DNA from: Pseudomonadota bacterium
GTDB lineage: Bacteria; Pseudomonadota; Alphaproteobacteria; Rhizobiales; Tepidamorphaceae
DNA: 5,172 nucleotides
Direction: 5' to 3'
Assembly (NCBI GenBank): GCA_023435545.1
Contig: JAEYRQ010000196.1
Span: 1-5,172, forward strand
In this document: piece by piece, positions 1 to 4,981 of the stretch
Layout: every line of letters begins with the position of its first letter
Position numbering within the stretch: position 1 is the first letter of the stretch
The notes under the pieces: model-generated
What the model was told of the DNA's origin: nothing
Seen by the model: the letters and a program-made list of their open reading frames with translations, nothing else
Database searches by the model: none
Program-made: the position numbers and the translations under genes

Positions 1-3
1 CCT

Positions 4-588
4 TTACTCCGCCGCCTCGAGCGGCTGGGGATGACGGGGCGGGTCGAACAGCACCGCCAGGAAGCCGTGGCTCTCGTCGAGCATCTCCCGCCACATCGAG
101 AACGGGGTCGGCAACGGCGGATTGATCGAGCCGACCACATCGCCCTCCTGCCATTCCAGCCGGGCGCCGTGCTTGTTGGCGATCCGCTGCATGCGGGCGT
201 TCTCGGGCAGGCAACTCATTACCAGCCGGCTGATCCCGCGATTGCGGGCCGAGCGCATGATCCGGCCGAGCAGCGCCGACCCGATGCCGCCGTCCTGCCA
301 GGGCTCCTCGACGCTGAACGCCGCCTCCGCGGTCGCCTCCAGCCGGCTGCCCATCGGATGCAGTTCGGCGGCGGCCCGGATGCGACCGTCGACGAACCAT
401 CCATAGACGAGGGCATCGCCCTCGAACACGCGATCCGCGTGCGCCGCGACATAGCCGTCGGACACGCTGCCGCCGAACCTGGTCCGGCGGCTATCGCGGC
501 CCAGGCGCAGCAAATGGTCACGGAAATCCTGCCGCTCCGTGGCCGATACCCTCCGGATGACGCCCTCCCGCGGTGCAGAATGCGACAT
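4..588 (-). CDS. GNAT-family N-acetyltransferase
   Basis: This 194-residue protein is a probable acetyl-CoA-dependent N-acetyltransferase of the GNAT superfamily; its substrate cannot be told from sequence. The acetyl-CoA pyrophosphate loop (motif A, Q/RxxGxG/A) is visible as QDGGIGSA at residues 98-105. It is followed by the expected helix (LLGRIMRSARNRG) and strand (SRLVMSCLPEN, 120-130). A motif-B-like segment, ARMQRIANKHGAR, lies at 131-143. The N-terminal stretch LLRLGRDSRRTRFGG (26-40) is of a type often seen in single-domain alphaproteobacterial GNATs. The length is normal for the family and there is no signal peptide, so it should be cytosolic. The ATG at 588 is supported by GAGGAG (complement of 597-602), 8 nt upstream. 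The gene ends with TAA 3 nt from the window edge. It is divergent from the lipoprotein run and may share its control region. Assignment to the family is secure; function is unknown. Confidence 0.93.
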   Translation of the reverse strand: MSHSAPREGVIRRVSATERQDFRDHLLRLGRDSRRTRFGGSVSDGYVAAHADRVFEGDALVYGWFVDGRIRAAAELHPMGSRLEATAEAAFSVEEPWQDGGIGSALLGRIMRSARNRGISRLVMSCLPENARMQRIANKHGARLEWQEGDVVGSINPPLPTPFSMWREMLDESHGFLAVLFDPPRHPQPLEAAE

Positions 589-627
589 GGCGCAATCTCC
601 TCGGGGGGTGATCCGAATCGAGGGGGA

Positions 628-679
628 ATTTGTGCAATGCGGAAGGCATATTCAAGTGCGTTTGCTGCAATGCACAAAT
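628..679. promoter_or_regulatory. TGC-rich imperfect inverted repeat in the divergent promoter region
   Basis: ATTTGTGCAATGC (628-640) is matched by GCAATGCACAAAT (667-679), which is its reverse complement at 12 of 13 positions. The centres lie 39 nt apart, close to four helical turns. The second arm sits in a wider TGC-rich stretch (TTTGCTGCAATGCACAAATGCA, 661-682, quoted only for its repeated TGC/TGCA units). The pair lies between the divergent acetyltransferase and the first lipoprotein gene, where an operator would be expected. TGCA-rich sites of this kind resemble what I recall for PhaR-type regulators of polyhydroxyalkanoate genes in alphaproteobacteria, but that identification is speculative. 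It could also serve only the acetyltransferase. Confidence 0.45.
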
Positions 680-724
680 GCACGGGCCGCCGGAGCACGG
701 CTTGCGGCGCTGCGCGACTCAACG

Positions 725-756
725 TTGAGACTCCGGAAACGCCTTTGCTCTATAGG
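725..756 (+). promoter_or_regulatory. possible sigma-70-like promoter for the lipoprotein run
   Basis: TTGAGA at 725-730 could be a -35 element. CTCTAT (748-753, 17-nt spacer) or the overlapping TATAGG (751-756, 20-nt spacer) could be the -10. Neither hexamer pairing is strong. The placement, about 60 nt upstream of the ATG at 814 and in an A/T-richer pocket of a GC-rich gap, is the main argument. No other candidate in this gap looks better for the plus strand. Confidence 0.25.
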
Positions 757-813
757 CAGATGCCGACTGCACAGGCGTTGCCGGCTGCAACCAGGCGGGG
801 GAGACAAGACGGA

Positions 814-1443
814 ATGAAGCTCGGCCCGATCCAGGCCATTGCCGCGCTGTCCACAGCCCTCGGCCTCGCGGCCTGCCAGGCAGATCCGGGGGTGGCGCCG
901 CCGCCGCCCGGCGCCACGATGATGCCGCCTCCCGTTTACGCTCCCGCCAATCCGGTCACCGCAGGCTATCCCGCCCCGATCAGCGCTGGAACGACGCGGA
1001 CGACCACCTCGACCTGGTCGAGCCCGGACGGCAGCCAGACCGTCAGCCGCTCGCGGTCGACATCGGCCAGCATTTCGATGGATCCGGCGATCGTCGCGGC
1101 GACGATGATGCCGCAGACCTACGGTGCGCCGGTGAACTACGGGCTGCCGGCGCCCGCCGGTCCGACTATCATGGTGGGCACATGGCAGCTGACGGACGGT
1201 GCCGGTGGACGCAGCTGCTCGATTGACCTCAAGCCGGACCAGAGCTTCGGAATGTATGCCGCCTGGACCCGCATGTGCAGCACGAGCGACCTGTTCCAGG
1301 TCAACCGCTGGCAGATGCGCGGCAACGAGATCGTGCTCCTTGACCTGTCGGGCAACGCCAAGGCGAGCCTGATGCCCACCGGCCCCGGCCGCTTCGACGG
1401 CTTCATCGCCGGGACCGGCCAACCCCTGACCATGTGGCGCTGA
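814..1443 (+). CDS. Omp19-like lipoprotein with C-terminal AprI/Inh protease-inhibitor domain (first copy)
   Basis: This 209-residue protein is predicted to be an envelope lipoprotein. The signal peptide (MKLGPIQAIAALSTALGLAAC) ends in the lipobox LAAC with the lipidated cysteine at 21. Gln at +2 fits sorting to the outer membrane. A proline-rich stalk follows (28-57), then a Thr/Ser-rich stretch (60-88). Residues 120-209 form an Inh-type beta-barrel (AprI/Inh family), with GTWQL at 122-126, Cys135 and Cys155 (20 apart, the expected disulfide pair), W166, IVLLDLSGNAKASL (173-186) and GRFDG (192-196). Known members inhibit serralysin metalloproteases, and Brucella Omp19 inhibits several proteases. 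The domain match is what I see; inhibition is inferred. The ATG at 814 was chosen because it places the signal peptide at the N-terminus, with GGGGGAG (797-803) upstream. The same frame stays open back to position 31, but that part is antisense to the acetyltransferase and is not coding. The stalk is longer than in the second copy. Confidence 0.88.
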   Translation: MKLGPIQAIAALSTALGLAACQADPGVAPPPPGATMMPPPVYAPANPVTAGYPAPISAGTTRTTTSTWSSPDGSQTVSRSRSTSASISMDPAIVAATMMPQTYGAPVNYGLPAPAGPTIMVGTWQLTDGAGGRSCSIDLKPDQSFGMYAAWTRMCSTSDLFQVNRWQMRGNEIVLLDLSGNAKASLMPTGPGRFDGFIAGTGQPLTMWR

Positions 1444-1494
1444 TCATTTGGCGTCGAAGCCACCCACTCACCCGCAAAATCAAGGAAAAATGTC

Positions 1495-1662
1495 ATGAAT
1501 CACCGGATCGTCAGCTTCTGCGCCGCCGCTATCGCGGTGCTGGGCCTCGCCGCCTGCAATGGTGCCGGTTCGCCGCCGCCGCCGAGCGAGGCGGCCACCC
1601 AGCAGTCGCTGCCCGGCGGGCTCGGCCCGACCGACATGACGCCTGACGCGCCGCCGGAGTGA
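1495..1662 (+). CDS. small proline-rich lipoprotein, 55 residues
   Basis: A short reading frame encodes a typical lipoprotein precursor. It has a charged N-terminus (MNHR), a hydrophobic stretch (IVSFCAAAIAVLGLAA) and the lipobox LAAC with cysteine at 21. The mature part is only 35 residues, starting CNGAGSPPPP, then a Gln/Gly/Pro-rich acidic tail ending DAPPE. The start is well supported: AAGGAA (1482-1487) lies 7 nt before the ATG. It sits 51 nt after the first Inh-domain gene and 95 nt before the second, on the same strand, so it is probably cotranscribed with them. The mature part resembles the lipidated, proline-rich stalks of its neighbours without the inhibitor domain. It could therefore be a trimmed paralogue or a spacer-type lipoprotein. 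I do not recognise the family, and its function is unknown. Confidence 0.72.
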   Translation: MNHRIVSFCAAAIAVLGLAACNGAGSPPPPSEAATQQSLPGGLGPTDMTPDAPPE

Positions 1663-1721
1663 CCGGCCCGGATCGGCCCGGGTTGCAGCCGGACTTGTGG
1701 TGAACGGCCATGACGGGTAGG

Positions 1722-1733
1722 GTCGGCGCCGAC
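1722..1733. repeat. 12-bp perfect palindrome upstream of the second Inh-domain gene
   Basis: GTCGGCGCCGAC reads the same on both strands and lies 24 nt before the ATG at 1758. A weak promoter-like pair, TTGTGG (1695-1700) and TAGGGT (1718-1723) with a 17-nt spacer, overlaps its left edge. The palindrome could be an operator for a separate promoter of the second Inh-domain gene. At this GC content a chance palindrome is also plausible. Confidence 0.2.
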
Positions 1734-1757
1734 GAGACTTGCGGCGGGATACTAAAA

Positions 1758-2276
1758 ATGCACCTCAGCATCGCGGCGAAATGGGCCGCCCTTGCGCTTG
1801 TGCTCCCGGCGGTTGCCGCGTGCAGCGGCAACTCCCAGCGCGTGCGGCCGCTGCCGCCGGCCCCCACAGGACCGGTGGTCGCTCAGCCGCTGCCTGGCAC
1901 CCAGCCGACTGTGCCGCCTCCGCAGCAGACTCCGCTTCCGCAGGAAGAGGAGCAGCCGCCGCAGCAGATGGCAGCCCTCCCGCCCGCGCAGGAAACCCCC
2001 ACCCAGGAGGCTGTTCTCGGCCAGTGGGGCCTGACGGGACCCAGCGACAACTGCCAGCTGTTCGTGACCCTGACCGGATGGACCGGCGGCTACCGTGCCT
2101 CCACGCGCGGCTGCAGTTCGCCCGAGCTGACCGGCGTCGGCGCCTGGAACATCGAAGGCAACCTGGTGGTGCTGAAGGACAATGAAGGCAATCCGGTCGC
2201 GCGGCTGGCCAAGGCCGGCGCGACCCGCTACGACGGCCGCCTCGAACTGGGCGGCGCCGTCTCCATGAACCGCTGA
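1758..2276 (+). CDS. Omp19-like lipoprotein with AprI/Inh protease-inhibitor domain (second copy)
   Basis: This 172-residue precursor has the same architecture and nearly the same length as Brucella Omp19 (about 177 residues). The signal peptide MHLSIAAKWAALALVLPAVAAC carries the lipobox VAAC, with cysteine 22 followed by Ser, compatible with outer-membrane sorting. Residues 31-82 are a Pro/Gln-rich stalk (QPPQQM, ALPPAQ). The Inh-type domain spans 85-172: GQWGL (88-92), Cys99 and Cys119 (20 apart, as in the first copy), W130, LVVLKDNEGNPVARL (136-150) and YDGRL (158-162). By family it should act as an envelope-tethered protease inhibitor or a structural lipoprotein; the target is unknown. 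The ATG at 1758 is preferred over one at 1710 because it opens the signal peptide directly; a weak GCGGGA lies at 1744-1749. It is clearly divergent from the first copy, so the pair is an old duplication or separate acquisition. Confidence 0.88.
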   Translation: MHLSIAAKWAALALVLPAVAACSGNSQRVRPLPPAPTGPVVAQPLPGTQPTVPPPQQTPLPQEEEQPPQQMAALPPAQETPTQEAVLGQWGLTGPSDNCQLFVTLTGWTGGYRASTRGCSSPELTGVGAWNIEGNLVVLKDNEGNPVARLAKAGATRYDGRLELGGAVSMNR

Positions 2277-2311
2277 CGCCACCAGCAGGGCGAGGCCGTC
2301 CGGAGGGCGCA

Positions 2312-2947
2312 ATGGCCGAGTATCATCTCTACTGCTTCGCCCAGTCCGGCAACGCCTACAAGGCCGCGCTGATGCTGGAGCTTACCGGCTGCGACTGGGG
2401 CTCGCGCTTCGTTGACTTCTTCAACGGTGAGACCCGCACGCCCGAGTACCGGCGCCTGAACGTCATGGGCGAGGTGCCGGTGCTGGTGCACGGCGATGTC
2501 ACCCTCAGCCAGTCCGGCGTCATCCTCGACTATCTGGCGGAGAAGACCGGCAAGTTCGGCTGGCACAACGACACGGAGCGGCGCGACGTGCTGCGCTGGC
2601 TCCTGTTCGACAATCACAAGCTCACGAGCTACACGGCGACCTACCGGTTCCTGCGCAGCTTCGTGAAGGAGCCGGACCCGGCGGTGCTCGAATTCTTCCG
2701 CGGCCGGATGAGCAATGCCTTCTCCGTGCTCGCCGCGCATCTGGCCGACAACAACTGGCTGCTTGGCCGGCGCGCCACCATCGCCGACCTGTCGCTGTGC
2801 GGCTACCTGTTCTTCGACGACGAGATCGGCGTGAACTTCGGCGAGTCCTATCCGGCGATCGGCCAATGGCTCGGCCGCATCAAGGAACTGCCGGGCTGGA
2901 AGCATCCCTACGACCTGATGCCGGGTCACCCGCTGCCGGGGGCGTGA
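2312..2947 (+). CDS. glutathione S-transferase family protein
   Basis: This 211-residue cytosolic protein has both GST domains. The N-terminal thioredoxin-like domain (about 1-80) opens YHLYCFAQSGNAYKAAL, where Ser12 is the candidate catalytic residue that activates the glutathione thiol. GEVPVL (53-58) holds the cis-proline (Pro56), and LSQSGVILDYL (65-75) is the glutathione gamma-glutamyl binding segment, with Ser68. The all-helical C-terminal domain carries the N-capping box TIADLS (156-161, Asp159) in its usual place. The length is normal for bacterial GSTs. The GGAGGG at 2302-2307 supports the ATG at 2312. It begins 35 nt after the second Inh-domain gene and may be transcribed with it, though the link is probably one of position, not function. 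The substrate is unknown; a role in detoxification or oxidative stress is a family-level guess. Confidence 0.92.
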   Translation: MAEYHLYCFAQSGNAYKAALMLELTGCDWGSRFVDFFNGETRTPEYRRLNVMGEVPVLVHGDVTLSQSGVILDYLAEKTGKFGWHNDTERRDVLRWLLFDNHKLTSYTATYRFLRSFVKEPDPAVLEFFRGRMSNAFSVLAAHLADNNWLLGRRATIADLSLCGYLFFDDEIGVNFGESYPAIGQWLGRIKELPGWKHPYDLMPGHPLPGA

Positions 2948-2981
2948 GGCCTGCAAGCGCCAGTCCGATATCGGTGAGGGC

Positions 2982-2995
2982 GGCTGGATCCAGCC
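2982..2995. repeat. 14-bp perfect palindrome
   Basis: GGCTGGATCCAGCC is perfectly self-complementary and lies 35 nt after the GST stop codon. Its first ten bases, GGCTGGATCC, recur at 3069-3078, at the left edge of the first palindromic repeat. It may therefore be a degenerate relic of the same repeat family. No function is evident. Confidence 0.4.
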
Positions 2996-3012
2996 ATTCT
3001 ACCCGGGCCGTC

Positions 3013-3029
3013 ACTGAGTGAAACTCAGT
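3013..3029 (+). terminator. small hairpin after the GST gene, possible weak terminator
   Basis: ACTGAGT (3013-3019) and ACTCAGT (3023-3029) form a perfect 7-bp stem around a GAA loop, 66 nt after the GST stop. The stem is only moderately GC-rich and no U-tract follows (TGCGGGCGCG), so it does not meet the usual criteria for an intrinsic terminator. It could still stabilise the transcript end. Confidence 0.3.
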
Positions 3030-3060
3030 TGCGGGCGCGAGCTTCGTCGTCGAGCTATCG

Positions 3061-3104
3061 GCGCCGTGGGCTGGATCCCGGATTAAGTCCGGGATTTCCG
3101 GGCG
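3061..3104 (+). repeat. alphaproteobacterial-type palindromic repeat, copy 1
   Basis: The core is an 8-bp stem, ATCCCGGA (3075-3082) and TCCGGGAT (3088-3095), around the loop TTAAG. The flanks CGGCGC..TGGGC on the left and CGTG on the right are shared with copy 2, which shows that the element extends beyond the stem. CCCGGAT(T/C)AAGTCCGGG elements are scattered between genes in many alphaproteobacterial genomes; that is from memory, not from a search. Between convergent genes it could form a stem-loop in both transcripts. Confidence 0.65.
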
Positions 3105-3177
3105 TGGATGTGCCAGCCGTGGCGCTAGGCCGGCGAGGTTGTCGCAGGATCAGCTGCGAGCGTCGAGTCACCAGCGG

Positions 3178-3213
3178 CCGCACGCCCCGGACTTGATCCG
3201 GGGCCCAGCGCCG
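3178..3213 (-). repeat. alphaproteobacterial-type palindromic repeat, copy 2 (inverted)
   Basis: CCCCGGA (3185-3191) and TCCGGGG (3197-3203) form a 7-bp stem around the loop CTTGA. On the minus strand the core reads CCCGGATCAAGTCCGGG, which matches copy 1 with one loop change (C for T). The left flank on that strand, CGGCGC then TGGGC, matches too; copy 1 carries short extra segments. The two copies therefore face each other about 100 bp apart and could also pair with one another. Confidence 0.65.
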
Positions 3214-3307
3214 GCAGGTGTGGCACGGGCCTCCGAAATGTGGCGCCTCCGATCGATCCTGCAACGTGTCCGCGATTCAGTCCACTGACCGCGCCTGCCG
3301 ACGCCCT

Positions 3308-4087
3308 CTAAATCCGCCGCTCGACCATCTTCTTCTTGATCTCGGCAATCGCCTTGGCCGGATTGAGCCCCTTCGGGCAGGTCTGGGCGCAGTTCATGAT
3401 GGTGTGGCAGCGGTAGAGCCGGAACGGATCCTCGAGGTCGTCGAGCCGCTCGCCGGTCGCCTCGTCGCGGCTGTCGACGATCCAGCGGTAGGACTGCAGC
3501 AGCACCGCCGGGCCGAGATAGCGGTCGCCGTTCCACCAGTAGGACGGGCAGGAGGTCGAGCAGCAGGCGCACAGGATGCACTCGTAGAGTCCATCGAGCT
3601 TGGTGCGGTCCTCGTGGCTCTGACGCCACTCCTTCTCCGGCTCGGGCGTCACCGTCTTCAGCCAGGGCTCGATTGAGCGCAGCTGGGCATAGAAGTTGGT
3701 CATGTCCGGGACGAGATCCTTGATCACCGGCATGTGCGGCAGCGGGTAGATCTTCACCGCCCCGTCGATTTCGTCCATGCCCTTGGTGCAGGCGAGCGTG
3801 TTCATACCGTCGATGTTCATCGCGCAGGAGCCGCAAACGCCCTCGCGGCAGGAGCGGCGCAGCGTCAGCGTCGGATCGCCGGTGTTCTAGATCCACAGTA
3901 GCGCGTCGAGGACCATTGGTCCGCAATCGTCGAGATCGACGTGGAAAACATCCATGTGCGGATTTGTGCCGTCTTCGGGATTCCAGCGGTAGACGCGGAA
4001 CTCGCGGGTGTTCTTCGCCCCTTCCGGCTTGTCCCAGACCTTGCCCTCGGTGATCTGCGAGTTCTTGGGAAGCGTGAGCTGGACCAT
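3308..4087 (-). pseudogene. sdhB: succinate dehydrogenase iron-sulfur subunit, interrupted by an in-frame TAG at codon 67
   Basis: SdhB passes electrons from the flavoprotein SdhA through three iron-sulfur clusters to ubiquinone in respiratory complex II. The frame runs 259 codons plus stop, the expected length, from an ATG with AGGAG (complement of 4093-4097) 5 nt upstream. Codon 67 is TAG (complement of 3887-3889), within [21 protein letters not shown]. Homologues usually have lysine here, so one base change, AAG to TAG, explains it. All else is intact: [2Fe-2S] cysteines 80, 85, 88 and 100; [13 protein letters not shown] with Cys170, 173, 176 and 180; Cys227, 233 and 237 in the C-terminal cluster motif; and Trp184/Trp185 near the quinone site. 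Downstream initiation at Met90 would lose three [2Fe-2S] ligands, so it cannot rescue function. The cause is a sequencing error, a very recent mutation or suppression; error seems most likely. sdhA is not adjacent; a methyltransferase gene precedes it by 23 nt. Confidence 0.93.
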
Positions 4088-4110
4088 GTCGGCTCCTGTC
4101 GGGGAATGCG

Positions 4111-4971
4111 TCAGACGGTGGCGGTTCGGGCGAGTACGGCGTTGGCGACCGTATGCATGATCGGGTCATACTCCCGCGCGTGCAATGCGGCAAGGCAGTC
4201 GGAGGCCCAGCGGTCGGAGACGTCGGTCTCCACCAGCACGGCGCGGGGAAGCAGGCTTTCGGGCGCGTCCCGGAGGAACGGAACGATCACCCGGTCCTCG
4301 TAGCCCTCGACATCGACCTTGAGCACGTCGATGCGCTTCAGGCCGGCCTCGCGGACCACGTCGAGCAAACGCAGGACCGGCACCTCGAAGGCGCCGTCCG
4401 GGCGGAAGGCCACCCCCTCCAGCAGCGAGGACTGCCCGACATTGCCGCCCGCGCTCGAATGCAGGCGCGCGCTGCCTGCCGCCTCGCCGATGCCGGCCGC
4501 GACGATGCGGACGTTGCCGAGGCCGTTCGCATCGACGTTGAAGGCGAGCCGCGCACCCATCTGCGGATGCGGTTCGACGGCGATCACCACGCCCCCCGCC
4601 CCGACCCGCCGCGCCGCCCACAGGCTGTAGAGCCCGACATTGGCGCCGACATCGATGAAGACGCTGCCCTCGCGCAGGAACGGCGCGATCGCCGCGCGCT
4701 CGTCGCGGTCCGGCAGCCGTCCGCGGGCGAGCGCCACGCGGTCGGAATGGTTGTCGGCGGGATATGCCCGGAGGCGGAAGCCCTCGGCTTCGATGTCGAA
4801 GGGGCCGGGGGCGAGACGGGCGACGACGGCTCGCAGATGACCGCGCAGCCTGACCGGAAACCGCCGCGAATCTGCCAGCGCCCATGCGGCCCGCGCCACC
4901 GAACCCGTCCGATGGCTGCCGAAGGCTGTGGCGGCGACGGAGGTCTCGTCGCCCACGATCCCACCGCTCAC
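4111..4971 (-). CDS. FkbM-family SAM-dependent methyltransferase
   Basis: This protein (286 residues from the start chosen here) belongs to the FkbM methyltransferases, which transfer a methyl group from S-adenosylmethionine, often to a sugar or other hydroxyl group. SAM-binding motif I is [13 protein letters not shown] at about 104-116. The acidic motif II is AVEPHPQM at 131-138 (Glu133). The family signature LKVDVEGYE lies at 217-225. The frame is open to a TTG at 5106, but that stretch overlaps an upstream coiled-coil gene and looks non-coding. The GTG at 4971 lies 10 nt after that gene's stop, behind a GGCAGGG; a GTG at 4956 with GGTGGG is nearly as good. No ATG is available nearby. It is followed 23 nt later by sdhB and is probably cotranscribed with it. 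The substrate is unknown, and nothing ties it biochemically to succinate dehydrogenase. Confidence 0.85.
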   Translation of the reverse strand: MSGGIVGDETSVAATAFGSHRTGSVARAAWALADSRRFPVRLRGHLRAVVARLAPGPFDIEAEGFRLRAYPADNHSDRVALARGRLPDRDERAAIAPFLREGSVFIDVGANVGLYSLWAARRVGAGGVVIAVEPHPQMGARLAFNVDANGLGNVRIVAAGIGEAAGSARLHSSAGGNVGQSSLLEGVAFRPDGAFEVPVLRLLDVVREAGLKRIDVLKVDVEGYEDRVIVPFLRDAPESLLPRAVLVETDVSDRWASDCLAALHAREYDPIMHTVANAVLARTATV

Positions 4972-4981
4972 CGGCCCTGCC

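Larger units (their letters stand above)
2948..3307. other. gene-free convergent intergenic region with palindromic repeats
   Basis: This gap of 360 bases lies between the 3' ends of the GST gene and sdhB, which converge. I see no credible gene in it. It contains a 14-bp palindrome, a 7-bp hairpin and two oppositely oriented copies of one short palindromic repeat, listed separately. The reading frame on the minus strand at 3055-3264 consists largely of translated repeat and has no protein character. Confidence 0.75.

Noticed and set aside
31..813. N-terminal extension of the first Inh-domain protein back to position 31
   Set aside because: The frame is open only because it runs antisense to the acetyltransferase gene. 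The lipoprotein signal peptide begins exactly at 814, with a ribosome binding site upstream.
652..1422. 256-residue minus-strand reading frame
   Set aside because: It is antisense to the Inh-domain lipoprotein, has Arg/Ala/Gly-rich shadow composition and no recognisable domain.
3055..3264. 69-residue minus-strand reading frame in the convergent gap
   Set aside because: It is made largely of translated palindromic repeat (the PDQVRG and PGLNPG segments) and lacks protein-like composition or a good ribosome binding site.
3887..3889. Programmed recoding of the TAG as pyrrolysine
   Set aside because: Pyrrolysine is essentially confined to methylamine-using archaea and a few bacteria, and it has no role at this SdhB position. 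A lysine-to-stop substitution or base-call error is far simpler.
3168..4193. 341-residue minus-strand frame spanning sdhB without a stop, considered as evidence for a frameshifted gene
   Set aside because: It is Arg/Pro-rich and lacks the cysteine motifs. The SdhB motifs lie in one consistent other frame on both sides of the TAG, so the lesion is a substitution and not a frameshift.
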